From Siderastrea radians (Eukaryota > Cnidaria > Anthozoa > Scleractinia > Rhizangiidae): 64,000 bases of DNA. The notes under the pieces were generated by a model. It searched no databases. It was not told the origin of the DNA and saw nothing but the letters and a program-made list of their open reading frames with translations. Positions 1 through 10,475 of the stretch are shown one piece after another. The translations under genes were made by a program, and so were the position numbers. The DNA is taken from NCBI GenBank assembly GCA_964017195.1, contig OZ024898.1, positions 2,714,001 through 2,778,000 of the forward strand, given 5' to 3'. How positions within the stretch are numbered: the first letter of the stretch is position 1; the number at the start of each line of letters is the position of its first letter.

Positions 1-479
1 CTTCATATGGCTGAAAGAGACATAACTTCAAATAATTATATGAACAGCATAAGTACTTTTGTTAAGCATATAACTATTTTTGAACAAGCTTAAGGACTGA
101 ACTAACAAAAAACGGCTTTTGATTTCCTGTAACTAGTACTAAGATTGCACGCGAGGAACAGAAAAGTGCCCAAAATTGAGCTAAAAATAAGCCTCATGAG
201 ACCAACATGGGGCTGATATAAGAAAACCCAGCCCAAAGAAGGTCCTGGAAACTAAAACTTCGGCATGTTACACAACTTTTCATAGCAAATTTGTGTGCCA
301 AATTTGAATGAAATCGGCTGACCCCTATTTCCGGGCCTGCCCCACTCTCTCAGGCACAAGCTCTTAAAATAAAATGAAAATCATTTTTAAACCTTTAAAC
401 CCTTTACCGATAATTGTGTTTATTTTAAAGATCCAAGAATGATCATTTAATGTTGTATCTGAAGGAAGTCTGAATAAGT

Positions 480-2201
480 AAACTCAACACCGAAAACAGA
501 GTTAAAAAAGCGAAGGCAGCGGAGTCCTTTGCTTTTCCAATCATACTTTATTGATTTATTTATTTCTCACTTATTCTATGAAATGAAAAAAATAAAAATA
601 ATAAAACATAAAATTCACTACGAAATCTATCACAGTCGAAACCGCTTAATTCGTTTTAAAAGCATAAAGTGATATATGCTAATACTATATCAAGAGTCAA
701 TACAGTGGTCCTTTTCTCAGTTAAGTAGAATTAACGCGATGTCTTTTATAATGTCTTGTTGGAACATGTAAATAGTTTTTGTTCTCGATTCCTGTTTGGC
801 GGTTCAGTCCATGTCTTTGCGGGCTGACCTCACCAGTGTCCGGAGTTGCGCTTGGTTCAACGAGTTCTACCGGTAAAACAGGTTCTGCTTTAGAACATTG
901 CGCGTGGGATGTTAGCTGGCCAAGCTCGAGCGCCCCTTGAGGGTTCCTTTTCATTGAAGACTGCGAGGTCACCAATCTGCTCGATTGACACATGATGATC
1001 CGACGAAACTCACTTCTGAAGGAAGAATTCATGCCAGCATATATAACGGGGTTTACAGTATTGGAAATGTAGAGAAAGAACATGCATAACAATTCCACAT
1101 TTCGTGGCATGTAAACTATGAAGAACCGCCTTAAAATAACAATTATCCATAAAGGGATCCAGCATAACATGAATGTAAAAACCACAATAAACAGAGATCG
1201 GCTGAGTTTAATTTCTTGCACAGATATTTGTTGTTCGTTACCGTTTCTCCTGACATGGCTAATCGACGGAAGAATCTCCATTTTGTGATGTCTAATGGCT
1301 TTAAGAACTCTGCTGTACGAAAATGCTGTGGCGCAAGACGGAACAACAAGGAAAAGAGTCAAAACGATTGAGTAATGAATGATTTTGGCTCTTTCATCAA
1401 GATGTTTTATGGAGCATTGCGCGTAACCAGGTACGAACTCAAACCCCTGAAATTCTGCCAGTCGGGGAATTCCAATGTAACACGCCACGAACAACCACAC
1501 GAACCCCAACCAGAAACGGGACTTCTTAGGAGAAAATATCCTCTTGTAGCTTGCATTTGGTCGACATATCCTTACGTATCTGTTAATAGCTGTCAAACTC
1601 ATGGTTGCCGGGGAAACATAGATAACAAATAGGCTAATGAAGGCGTGGAACTGACAGAGGCTTTCGCCAAAGGGCCACTTCCCAGTAAAGAGTATAACCT
1701 CAGCGACTGGCATTACAAACATTGCTGAAAGCAGATCACTTACAGCTAAGGCTATAATGTAAAGATTTGTGGCTGTACGCAGTCGAGGGTTTCTGTAAAC
1801 TGACAAACACACAAGCACGTTTCCAATAAGCGAGAGAATGTTTAAAAGGACCAACGAGGACCCCTCCAAAATCACAATAGTTAAACTTCTCGTTCCAAGA
1901 TCGTTGGCCATTTGCAATATCGCTTAAAAACTTATTTGCTTGCACCGTGTATTTTCCGTGTACTTTTCAAAAATTCCCGACCGAACACAAGAAATCGCTT
2001 TCTCGAAGCTGGGACGATTTTGTAAAACCCTTGAAATATCATGCTTGCAATTTTCGACAAAATAAGACTTGTCAGTTTGTTTGGCGGACACTTGTTCCGG
2101 CTTGTTTTCATTTCCGTAGTTTGCCATTAATGCATCCCACACACATAATGTCTTCGCCCAGACGACCAATAACAGCGACAGCTTAGATGTAATTCACCTT
2201 T
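480..2201. repeat. Segmental duplication, copy A (contains intact receptor 1)
   Basis: The block matches 7115-8722 base for base over most of its length, in the same orientation. Homology covers the receptor coding region, about 290 bp of its 5' flank (1912-2201) and about 240 bp of its 3' flank (480-720). Both copies start at the same CTCAACACCGAAAACAG stretch and both diverge after the same TTCACCTTT. Copy A holds the intact receptor and copy B the broken one. The 479 bases before it hold nothing I recognise. Confidence 0.88.
721..1911 (-). CDS. Rhodopsin-like class A GPCR (receptor 1, NRY/P3.40 group)
   Basis: Single-exon seven-transmembrane receptor of 396 aa, expected at the plasma membrane and coupled to G proteins; ligand unknown. 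Visible landmarks: N31 (1.50) in TM1; D59 (2.50) in LAVSD; C86 (3.25) and C166 in ECL2, giving the usual disulfide; P101 (3.40); N110-R111-Y112 in place of DRY; P191 and Y199 in TM5; E233 (6.30); CWIP with W251 and P253; NPVIY at 287-291. The cytoplasmic tail is about 105 aa. The frame is open two codons further upstream from a TTG; I chose the ATG at 1911, which gives the MANDLG N-terminus and lies in a good Kozak context (AAATGG). The 3' side (545-566) carries several TTTATT, i.e. AATAAA on the gene strand. Cnidarian receptors of this look are often labelled melatonin-receptor-like, but that is resemblance only. Confidence 0.9.
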   Translation of the reverse strand: MANDLGTRSLTIVILEGSSLVLLNILSLIGNVLVCLSVYRNPRLRTATNLYIIALAVSDLLSAMFVMPVAEVILFTGKWPFGESLCQFHAFISLFVIYVSPATMSLTAINRYVRICRPNASYKRIFSPKKSRFWLGFVWLFVACYIGIPRLAEFQGFEFVPGYAQCSIKHLDERAKIIHYSIVLTLFLVVPSCATAFSYSRVLKAIRHHKMEILPSISHVRRNGNEQQISVQEIKLSRSLFIVVFTFMLCWIPLWIIVILRRFFIVYMPRNVELLCMFFLYISNTVNPVIYAGMNSSFRSEFRRIIMCQSSRLVTSQSSMKRNPQGALELGQLTSHAQCSKAEPVLPVELVEPSATPDTGEVSPQRHGLNRQTGIENKNYLHVPTRHYKRHRVNST

Positions 2202-2882
2202 CAGACGTTTCCTCTAAAATTATGTTGCATTTTCAAGAACCTTCCAACAGAATTACAACAACTACATAATTTTGCTAGTTTTTTTTTTTCAGTCAAAACC
2301 TGTTTACCTTGCTTGCCTTATATTGCTAAAATTTCCAATTGCCTTAAATACGATCAAAATGTATCATGAGCCTTCAGGCATAGCATATGCGGGGGCACAT
2401 GTTGATGTCTTTTTAATTCTTCCGGTAGATAAGTGTCGTAAATGTTTGTTGAAGTTATTACTAATTGAACGAAAAGCCTGGGGGAAAAAAGCAACAAATG
2501 AAGTAATGAAGAAAAAACGTGTGGAAAAGGCATTTTTGTTTGAGCATTATTTTGCACAATTAAATTAAATTTTTACTTTTGCAAATTGGAAAAGAACAGA
2601 GTATTTCTGCACACTAAAGTTTGCCTATCGATTTCTGAGATAAGAAAGAACTGATACAATCTCTTAAAATATAAAATTCTCAGCTATCTTGTTGCTTTAT
2701 GTTGTAGTTATTGGGTCTCAAAAAATTGGGCAAGACACAGGAAATCTTCTGAAGAATGAACCAGACTACCACGTAGAAATCCATAAAAAATATAATTAGT
2801 ATGAGCAAATACGACCAATGTCCGATTTAATTAATTTAATCTTGTACCGACTGTCACTGCTCCTTCACTTTTTAACTCCTAT

Positions 2883-2917
2883 AATTTATTCAAGCTTTCC
2901 GCCAGCTTGAATAAATT
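2883..2917. repeat. Stem-loop, 14-bp perfect arms
   Basis: AATTTATTCAAGCT at 2883-2896 is repeated as its exact reverse complement at 2904-2917 around a 7-base loop. No further element ends were seen, so it may be the centre of an old palindromic transposon or a lone hairpin. Confidence 0.7.
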
Positions 2918-3871
2918 GTAGGATGTCACAAAAAATACGAGTCAGTGATAAGTGGATTGGCTTATGACGTTCCGGTCGCTGTTTTCTCCTTAACCTTTCC
3001 ATTAGCACCTTTTAACTCCTGTACGTCTAACTTTTGAGGTGTTGCTAAATATCCAAAACTCGTCAAATGCCTGGATCTCAGATAGTACTTTGCAATGCTT
3101 CATTTTATAGATGAAATATTACGTGTGACCATAAACAACCAACTTTAGGAAACCGAGCAACACCGTGATTTCGTTCCATAAATGAAAACTTTCATAAGAA
3201 AACTTGAGGGATATTTTTGGTTCACTTACAACTAATGCTAATTCGATCTTTAAAGGCCTCCGTCGAATTGAAAGTTAATACTTGAAGTCCTTTTAAATTT
3301 TCATCGTTCACTTTAAACTAAACTCCAGCAGATGAAGATAAACTTTTATGACCTCATCAACAAAATGACCTCTCCTTATTCTATTAAAGCTTGGTTTTCA
3401 TATATGCAAACCAACCTCACAAACAGTCGTAAAAAATTAACGATAGATTCATCACAGCTTCAAGCACCTTATTTTAGTGCTTGCGATCCCATTTTCCACA
3501 TATACAATTTTCATACGCAAACTCACTTCGTTACGTCGTAAAAAGGCGTAAAAATCAAAAATGGTGCGTCACGTGTTCAAACGTCACAAACTATATCGTA
3601 GACTAGTTGCCTAGGAAATGTTCGAGTTTGAGTCAGTATTTGTTGTTTAAAATGAAAAAACTTGGTTTTTTTTCGTAAACTGATGAGAGAGGCTTTTGTA
3701 AATAAAGGTTGCTTCTGTTATTGCACAATTAAATTGAGACTTTTTATCAATTAAGAGACGCAAAGTTTTTAAAGGAAATAGAAAAAGGTTTGGTTCAAAA
3801 GAGGATTAAAATCATCTCAAAAATATTGTTAACATCTGCTAAGAAATACCTCCATGCTCTGAGTTCTCTTA

Positions 3872-3872
3872 A

Positions 3873-3907
<35 letters not shown>

Positions 3908-3912
3908 TAATA
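3872..3912. repeat. (AAT)n microsatellite
   Basis: About ten consecutive AAT units followed by an imperfect AAC AAT AAT end. Confidence 0.95.
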
Positions 3913-4695
3913 AACATTTAGACTTGTTTAGATTGGGTGTTTGCCATGATAAAATAACAAGCACATAACATGCGAGCTTATTTACATAGCGTTATCCAAT
4001 TTACTGACCAAAAAAAGTCTGGGTCTTCCAGCAGGTAAAGGACCACATTTTCCTTCTATTGTTAAGGAGATATTGTGTTTTGGGTCTGTTTTGGCGTTGT
4101 ATTGCTTTCTGTCTTTTGTTTTTTCTGACGTCATTCGTGATCCAGTACTCACAGAAGGAACCGAAAGTTTCCGGTGGTTCGAACCGGAGGTTTTCATAGT
4201 TCAAGCTTTCGAGTTTCCTGAAGCTGTCTTGAGTATTTTCATACAGTTCTGTAAACGCAAAACAGCACTTGTAAATTTTTCTTAAGAATTAACGAGAGAA
4301 CTGTCACGCGACAAAGAAACTGTAACGACAGATTCCCCTACAAAAATTGAAGAGGTTTTTTTTAAATATAATTTACGGAGGAATTATTCCATTTCCCTTT
4401 AAACATTGTATTTAGAAACAGCAAATTCCATTTGATATGCTGTAAAGACAATGGCATCGAAAACAGCACCATTGGGTTATCCAATGAGATTGAGACGTGT
4501 GCGGACATATTGTTTAATTTTCTAAAATATTAATTACAGAATTTGTTATTTAGCTTTATTTGGGCAGTTGAGCTGTCTGTATGTGTGTATCCACAAAAAA
4601 ATTCAACTTGGGGGAAAAGGGAATCAATTTTCTCCGCAGTTGTTAACAAGGTTTTGGAACATTGGCAAAATAATTAAGGCATAGTGACCTAAAGC

Positions 4696-5679
4696 ATGGA
4701 AAATAAAACGTCAGATAATCCAGGGAAACAAGTCGAACGACCAAGTCGAGAAATAACTACTGCTGGAGCTGTCCTCGAAACTGCCACACTTGTTTTAATT
4801 ATCCTAATCTCTGTTTTAGGAAATTTTTTTATCTGTCACGTCGTACGAAAAAACAGGAGATTGCACTGTTTTGTGTTTGTGTTTGTTTTTTCTCAAGCGG
4901 TATCAGACATGCTAATGGCAGTTTTCGTCATGCCTCTTACAGCACTCACATTATCAACAGGCAAATGGATGACAAGTGATTTTATTTGCAGCGCTCAAGG
5001 CACGCTCATCCTCACTTTCTCTTTGACATCACTGCACACTATGGCGTTAATCGCTGTCAACCGTTACTTCCGGGCTGTCAAGCCTCATCTGTATCGCCGT
5101 TTCTTCACCAAGCGTTCCGTTGCTGCTATGATAACATTCATCTGGCTTTTAGCCGTGGTTTGGTCACTGCTTCCTTTGGCTCTTAACTGGGGAAGCTTTT
5201 TCTTTCATCTGCGCAAATCAACCTGCTTCATACGGTTCAGAGACGTTCTACACATTGAAAACACGGTCTACACAGCATTCACGATGTTTCTGTACGTTCT
5301 CTTGCCCATTGTCGTTATATCTCATTCATACTGGAAAATCTTTAAGATCGTAAAACACCACCAGGCAGCTGTAAACCCTCTTTCTAATGGAAATTATCGT
5401 TTGAATGTGGAAGAGGTCAAAGTCATACGGATTTTATTTGCTATCATGATTGGATTTGCAGTTTGTTGGATTCCAGTGATTATCTTTGAAGCAGTGGATA
5501 CTGCCCTTGGAGACCTTCCACGCGCAGCACACTTAGCTTATATCTACCTTGCTTTCGTGAGCTGTTCAATATGTCCACTGATCTACATAACAATGCATCG
5601 ACAGTTTCGAACAGAGCTATGTCGATTGTTTCATGTGAACTGTTCGCAAGCTCGGGTACAAACAGATAACGTCAGCTAA
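4696..5679 (+). CDS. Rhodopsin-like class A GPCR (receptor 2, L3.40 group)
   Basis: Intronless receptor of 327 aa starting at the ATG at 4696. Landmarks: a potential N-glycosylation site at N3 (NKT); N43 in TM1; D71 (2.50) in QAVSD; C98 (3.25) pairing with C177 in ECL2; L113 at 3.40; N122-R123-Y124; P204 and Y212 in TM5; E240 (6.30); CWIP with W258 and P260. TM7 has CPLIY at 293-297, so N7.49 is replaced by Cys. The tail is short (about 30 aa). Its closest relatives in the window are 49128-50246 and 40445-41488, which share leucine at 3.40 and the FYxKWF/LYRRFF-type second intracellular loop. Probably functional; ligand unknown. No close AATAAA is seen behind it. Confidence 0.88.
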   Translation: MENKTSDNPGKQVERPSREITTAGAVLETATLVLIILISVLGNFFICHVVRKNRRLHCFVFVFVFSQAVSDMLMAVFVMPLTALTLSTGKWMTSDFICSAQGTLILTFSLTSLHTMALIAVNRYFRAVKPHLYRRFFTKRSVAAMITFIWLLAVVWSLLPLALNWGSFFFHLRKSTCFIRFRDVLHIENTVYTAFTMFLYVLLPIVVISHSYWKIFKIVKHHQAAVNPLSNGNYRLNVEEVKVIRILFAIMIGFAVCWIPVIIFEAVDTALGDLPRAAHLAYIYLAFVSCSICPLIYITMHRQFRTELCRLFHVNCSQARVQTDNVS

Positions 5680-5805
5680 ATCCTGGTAAATAGTGTTACC
5701 CTTGACAAACATGATCCGTGGTTTTGTGGATAGGTGTCAGACTTGACACTTAGAAATGAGGTCGTTTAAAGCAGCGTTAGGTTAATTAAGGGTCAGCCCC
5801 CGGTT

Positions 5806-6131
5806 AATTTCAAATGCAGCTTTGTGGTTTATCAGTTTCCTTCCTTTTTAGTAACCGAGAAAAAAAATAGATTAAAATGTTTACAATGTTGGCGATAATT
5901 GGTATTTGATCAACCGGACACTGATAAATTAACCTGGTTCGAGACCCGGAGCGCTTTCCATTTTGCCAAATTTTCTCTTCAACCGGTTGAAATGCAAATG
6001 AAACGCGCACATCTGCTGGAAATTTTCCGGAACAAGTCTACAACCTTGGGAGTTACTCCACTTTTTCCATTTCAACCAGATGGAAGGGAAATTACATATT
6101 TATACTAAATTTCCATTTTTGCTGCAGGCAC
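5806..6131 (+). repeat. Dispersed repeat, copy 1 of a pair
   Basis: Matches 8735-9077 in the same orientation with scattered substitutions. Both copies run from an AATTTCAAA.GCAGCTTT start, through a GGTCAACCGGACA-type stretch and CAACCGGTTGAAAT, to TTTCCATT near the end. Small ORFs inside are not conserved between copies, so it looks non-coding. Confidence 0.8.
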
Positions 6132-7114
6132 GGACCAAAGACAATTTGTTGGCGAGAATTTAACTGGGGCAGCCGTAGGTTTTAAAGATATCTTTTTTCT
6201 AATTAAAGGACATCTGTTGGTATATTTCCCTGTTCGCAAGACCTCTCTTGTCAGCAGCTCGGCGGTAGCTAGTGCGACTCAAAATTACTCATTATGGAAG
6301 TGTATTATGCTTGAGTACTACGAAGTGAGCAATACTGCCCTACATAATTTCCCCCGGCCACAGAAAAATCTTTGACCCTAGCGGGATTTGAACTCACGAC
6401 CTCCTGATCAGGTCACCGTCTCTCTACAAACCAAGCTTAACGAGGCCAAGCTAGGAGCGCCGCAACCTTGTGTTCAATGATTTATAATATAATAACTGCG
6501 CACTCAAAATAGTTTTCTACTCTACTATTTCAATTCCTTCTGATAAAACAGAAGTACGTGGCTTGTATTGAAAAAAAAAGAGTTGACAGAAATCATATCC
6601 GCTGCTCGACAAAGTTTTATTTTCCTCGTCAAGACCGTCAGAAAGTAGTGGTAGAGAAACAATACCGTATAAGTTTATCTTGAGGGACTTAGTTTCGGAT
6701 TTGATGGAGAAAATAATTGGCTTAGCAATTCAAGCAAGAAAGCAAGAAAAAAGCAAGCAAGAAAAAAAATCCGTGGTTAAGACAGGAGAGGAACTCGAAA
6801 TTACATGTCTATGCATGGTGGAGACTCAACATATGAACAAACGAACAGTTTTCAACTAGACTATGTACAAGACCTTTGCTAAGTTAATACCAGGTTAGCA
6901 AAGAGAGTACCTTGATACAAACAACCTGAACAATCTGATCAGCATTCATAGGTTCAAAGCATATCATTTTCTATTTCTTAGGAATGTGAAGTCATATTGA
7001 TTATATTTGTAATTATTTAATTCTTTTTTTCAGAAAGAAGCAGATTCTTACTGAGCTGATGTCATAGATTTGTCAGTTGAGATAAAATGAATCATATAGT
7101 TTTCTTAAATAATC
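6132..7114. other. Intergenic, SINE-like fragment only
   Basis: Besides the SINE-like piece at 6340-6470 there is a purine-rich AAGC/AAAAG stretch around 6725-6770. No coding signal. Confidence 0.5.
6340..6470 (-). repeat. tRNA-derived SINE-like fragment
   Basis: On the minus strand there is a tRNA-like head (CTCCTAGCTTGGCC region, an A-box candidate) and about 60 bases on a good B box, GAGTTCAAATCCC, followed by GCTAGGGTCAAAGAT. The same B box plus tail recurs at 18930-19010 in diverged form, which supports a family rather than chance. Not a functional tRNA: no foldable acceptor stem was found. Confidence 0.45.
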
Positions 7115-7163
7115 AAACTCAACACCGAAAACAGGTTTAAAAAACGAAGGCAACGGATTCCTT

Positions 7164-7301
7164 CCCTCCGACGAAGGGCTAACGCTCGAAACGTCAGCTT
7201 TCAATCTCCTTACGGTGGCCAATTTGTCTTATCAACTCAGTTGATAAATCGACCGACGCAGCACCACAGTTTCTACTAACCCCCTTGTTTGACGGATTTC
7301 T
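7164..7301 (+). mobile_element. Small insertion with hammerhead-like core (Penelope/retrozyme-type repeat)
   Basis: Present in duplication copy B and absent at the matching place in copy A. It contains CCGACGA (7168-7174), a GGGC-TAAC-GCTC stem-loop, then GAAACGTC. This resembles the hammerhead ribozyme order CUGANGA, stem II, GAAA, GUC, but with U4 changed to C and one extra unpaired A. Further on is a 19-base palindrome, TTATCAACTCAGTTGATAA (7229-7247). Hammerhead motifs are known from Penelope-like elements; assignment here is inference. Confidence 0.4.
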
Positions 7302-7524
7302 TTGTTTTTCCAACTCACACCTTATTGATTTATTCATATCTAAATCACTCTATAAGCTGCAAAAAAGTAAAAAAGGCAATAAAAAATAAAATTCACAAAA
7401 TCTATCACAGTCGAGACCTCTTAATTCGTTTTAAAGCAAAAAGTGATATAAATTATGCTAATACCATGTTTGGAGTCAACACAGTGGTCTGTTTATCAGT
7501 TAAGAAGAATTGACGCGATTTCTT

Positions 7525-8434
7525 TTATAATGTTAGCTGGCCTTGAAGGCCGAGCGCTCCTTGAGGGTTTCTTTTCATTAAAGACTGCGAGGTCACCAAT
7601 CTGCTCGACTGACACATGATGATCCGATGAAACACACTTTTAAAGGAAGAATTCATGCCAGCGTATATGACGGGGTTTATAGTGTTCGAAATGTAGAGAA
7701 AAACATGCACAACACCTCCACATTTCGTGGCATGTAAATTATGAAGAACCGCCTTAAAATAACCATTACCCATAAAGGGATCCCGCACAACAAAAATGTA
7801 AAAACAACAATAAACAGAGATTGGCTGAGTTTAATTTCTTGTACAGATATTCGTTGTTCGTTACCGAGGAAAACAACAAGGAAAAGAGTCAAAACGATTG
7901 AGTAATGAATGATTTTGGCCCTTTCACCAAAATGTTTGATGGAGCATTGCGAGTAACCAGGTACGAACTCAAACCCCTGAAATTCTGCCAGTCGGGGAAT
8001 TCCAATGTAACACGCTACGAACAACCACACGAACCCCAGCCAGAAACGAAACTTCTTAGGAGAAAATATCCTCTTGTATTTGGTCGACATATCCTCAAGT
8101 ATCTGTTAATGGCTGTCAAACTCATGGTTGCCGGGGAAACGTAGATAACAAATAGGCTAATGAAGGCGTGGAACTGACAGAGGCTTTCGCCAAAGGGCCA
8201 CTTCCCAGTAAAGAGTATAACCTTAGCGACTGTCATTACAAACATTGCTGAAAGCATATCGCTTACAGCTAAGGCTATAATGTAAAGACTTGTAGCTGTT
8301 CGCAGTCGAGGGTTTCTGTAAGCTGACAAACACACGAGCACATTTCCAATAAGCAAGAAAATGTTTAAAAGGACCAACGATGACCCCTCCAAAATCACAA
8401 TAGTTAAACTTCTCGATCCAAGATCGTTGGCCAT
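7525..8434 (-). pseudogene. Pseudogene of receptor 1 (class A GPCR)
   Basis: Start ATG at 8434 corresponds to the receptor 1 start, and sequence similarity is high throughout. Lesions, read against receptor 1: a 7-base deletion near 8080 after the CRPN motif shifts the frame; an in-frame loss of 31 codons near 7866 removes the end of TM5 and much of ICL3; the toggle CWIP reads CGIP (W6.48 to G) near 7778; a 1-base deletion near 7700 shifts the frame again before TM7; about 160 bp of the cytoplasmic tail is gone. NPVIY survives in the last frame. No continuous receptor can be made, so it is a dead copy. It sits in duplication copy B with its original flanks. Confidence 0.9.
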
Positions 8435-8734
8435 TTGCAATATCGCTTAAAAACTTATTTGCTTGCACCGTGTATTTTCCGTGTATTTTTCAAAAATTCC
8501 CGACCGAACACAAGAAATCGCTTTCTCGAAGCTGTGATGATTTTGTTAAACCCTTGAAATCTCATGCTTGCAATTTTCGACAAAATAAGACTTGTCAGTT
8601 TGTTCGGCGGACACTTGTTCCGGCTTGTTTTCATTTCCGTAGTTTGCCATTAATGCATCCCACACACATAATGCCTTCGCCCAGATGACCAATAACAGCG
8701 ACAGCTTAGATGTAATTCACCTTTTGTCATTTTC

Positions 8735-9077
8735 AATTTCAAAAGCAGCTTTATGGCTTGTCAGTCTCAGTAGAAACCCTTCCTTTTTAGCAACTGAGAA
8801 AGAACACCTAGATTCAAAATGTTTATAACGTTGGCGATGATCGGACTTCGGTCAACCGGACATTGATAAATTAATCTGATTCAAAACCCGGAGCACTTTT
8901 CATTTTGCTAAATTCTCTGTTCAACCGGTTGAAATTAAAATGAAACACGAGGATCTGCTGGAAATTTTCTGGAACACGGTTACAACCTTGGGCGGTACTT
9001 CACTTTTTCCATTCCAACTGGATGGAACGGAAATTACACATTTGAACAAGTTTCCATTGCCATTTTTTGCGGAACGT
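8735..9077 (+). repeat. Dispersed repeat, copy 2 of a pair
   Basis: Homologous to 5806-6131 (same orientation). It begins only a dozen bases after duplication copy B ends, whereas copy 1 lies 3.6 kb after duplication copy A with receptor 2 in between. Confidence 0.8.
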
Positions 9078-9818
9078 ACGTGCCTTTCGCAAACAAAATA
9101 GCTAAAAGAGTCCTTCGTTAAAAGAATACATACACAAAGAAATATTGCAAGGCCGTGATTCAAGTATGCTTAATAGCTAGCAATCACTGAATTGGAGGAT
9201 TAATATTGACAGCGCGTGTGACTGCCAGTTACAAAGTGGAAAATGAAATGTCCCGTTGAGATACGATATCGACTGATTTTGCTGTTCTTATAAAAAAAAA
9301 TGTTTTTTTATTTCCGTGGTATTTGACTGGTGCAAGTTTTACCGGGTAAAAAACAAATGAAATGCTCTAAAAGAAACCACGCGGGATGAAGGAGAAGTAG
9401 TTAGGACTTTCTTTTATTTTGAAAGAAAGAGAATGCCGTGATAAACGTTTCTACCTATCCCCAATGATATGATTCTAAACCGTTTCTATTTTTGCATGTT
9501 TGCCGTCAGCATTTACTAAACGGAGGACCTACCAGCCACATGCAATGAAAAAAGGAGGCCAGCCCGCTAAGGATCTGAATTGCATCTCCATAGACATCAG
9601 CTTTAGTGAAGGGCTGCTAAATGGGCGTTGCTCTTCCGTTTCACGGTTACTCATCGCATCCATGTGTTCGTCAAGGAAAAAGTCATGTGATAATCGATGT
9701 TTGATTGTTTACATCGTATTTGTTACCATTACGAAGCATACGTGTGTTACTTAGATTTCCACCATGCACATGCATGCACGCACTTCATTGGTCATTATTC
9801 TGATATTTTCAGCTCTAA

Positions 9819-9842
9819 TTGTTTCTCCCATAGGAGAAACAA
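9819..9842. repeat. Stem-loop, 10-bp perfect arms
   Basis: TTGTTTCTCC and its exact reverse complement GGAGAAACAA flank a CATA loop. It does not match the conserved histone 3' stem-loop. Confidence 0.65.
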
Positions 9843-10218
9843 ATCAATCAAATCAATCCTAAAGGATCGTATTTTCCAGTCTGTGAATGTAGCAAATTAT
9901 CCATTGCCCGAATATGATGCAAATATACAAGCTTTCGAATTTCTCGCCTTTCAAATCGATTTCAATGATCGAGTACTTGCAGCCAATTTAAATAAGTTTG
10001 CTAGTACCGTAGGCGCTGTCCTAGTCATAACTCCCCTCTCATACCATAGTTTCTCCTTAGTAAAAATGTGACCATCTTCACGTAGATTTACATCATAATC
10101 GCATCGCAGTCTCTGCATGTGCCTCACATGCCCTAATTCCTATCTTCTGCTCATTTCCCCCTCTGCCTGTACTTGCCATAACCTGACTAACTAGCAATCC
10201 TACCGTTACTCTCTAATC

Positions 10219-10475
10219 TGTAGTTTTCTGCGCTTGTTTTATTTTCCACCTGGATGAAGAAGTTTTTAATCAAGCTAAAAATCAATGGGCGTTTGGCACC
10301 GATAGTTATTCTTTTCACGAAATATGTTAGCGCCCAAGGCGTAATTGTAATTTTCTGGCGCTTATTTTATTTTCCACCCTGATGATGAACTTTTTAATCA
10401 AGCTAAGAAAACCATTGGCCTTTGGCAAGAGTCATTCCTGGGGGGTCACTCTTTTCACAAAATATATTAGTGACT
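10219..10475 (+). repeat. Tandem duplication, unit about 127-140 bp
   Basis: Two adjacent diverged copies, 10219-10345 and 10346-10475. Shared landmarks in order: TTTTCTG(G)CGCTT, TTTATTTTCCACC, TTTTTAATCAAGCTAA, TTTGGCA and CTTTTCAC.AAATAT.TTAG. Confidence 0.75.

Larger units (their letters stand above)
2202..4695. other. Intergenic, no gene supported
   Basis: AT-rich sequence between receptor 1 and receptor 2. It holds a near-perfect stem-loop at 2883-2917 and an AAT microsatellite at 3872-3912. Short open frames at 2272-2568 (98 codons) and 4073-4285 (70 codons) show no domain or membrane pattern and are probably chance. Confidence 0.6.
7115..8722. repeat. Segmental duplication, copy B (contains receptor pseudogene)
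   Basis: Second copy of the block at 480-2201. Relative to copy A it has gained about 138 bp at 7164-7301 and has lost about 160 bp of receptor tail, 93 bp of TM5/ICL3 and smaller pieces. 5' and 3' flanks of the receptor are both included, so this is a DNA-level duplication and not a retrocopy. Confidence 0.88.

Noticed and set aside
9697..10071. 124-codon plus-strand frame
   Set aside because: No recognised domain, His/Phe-rich composition as from AT-rich DNA, overlaps another unrelated frame, and contains a perfect stem-loop.
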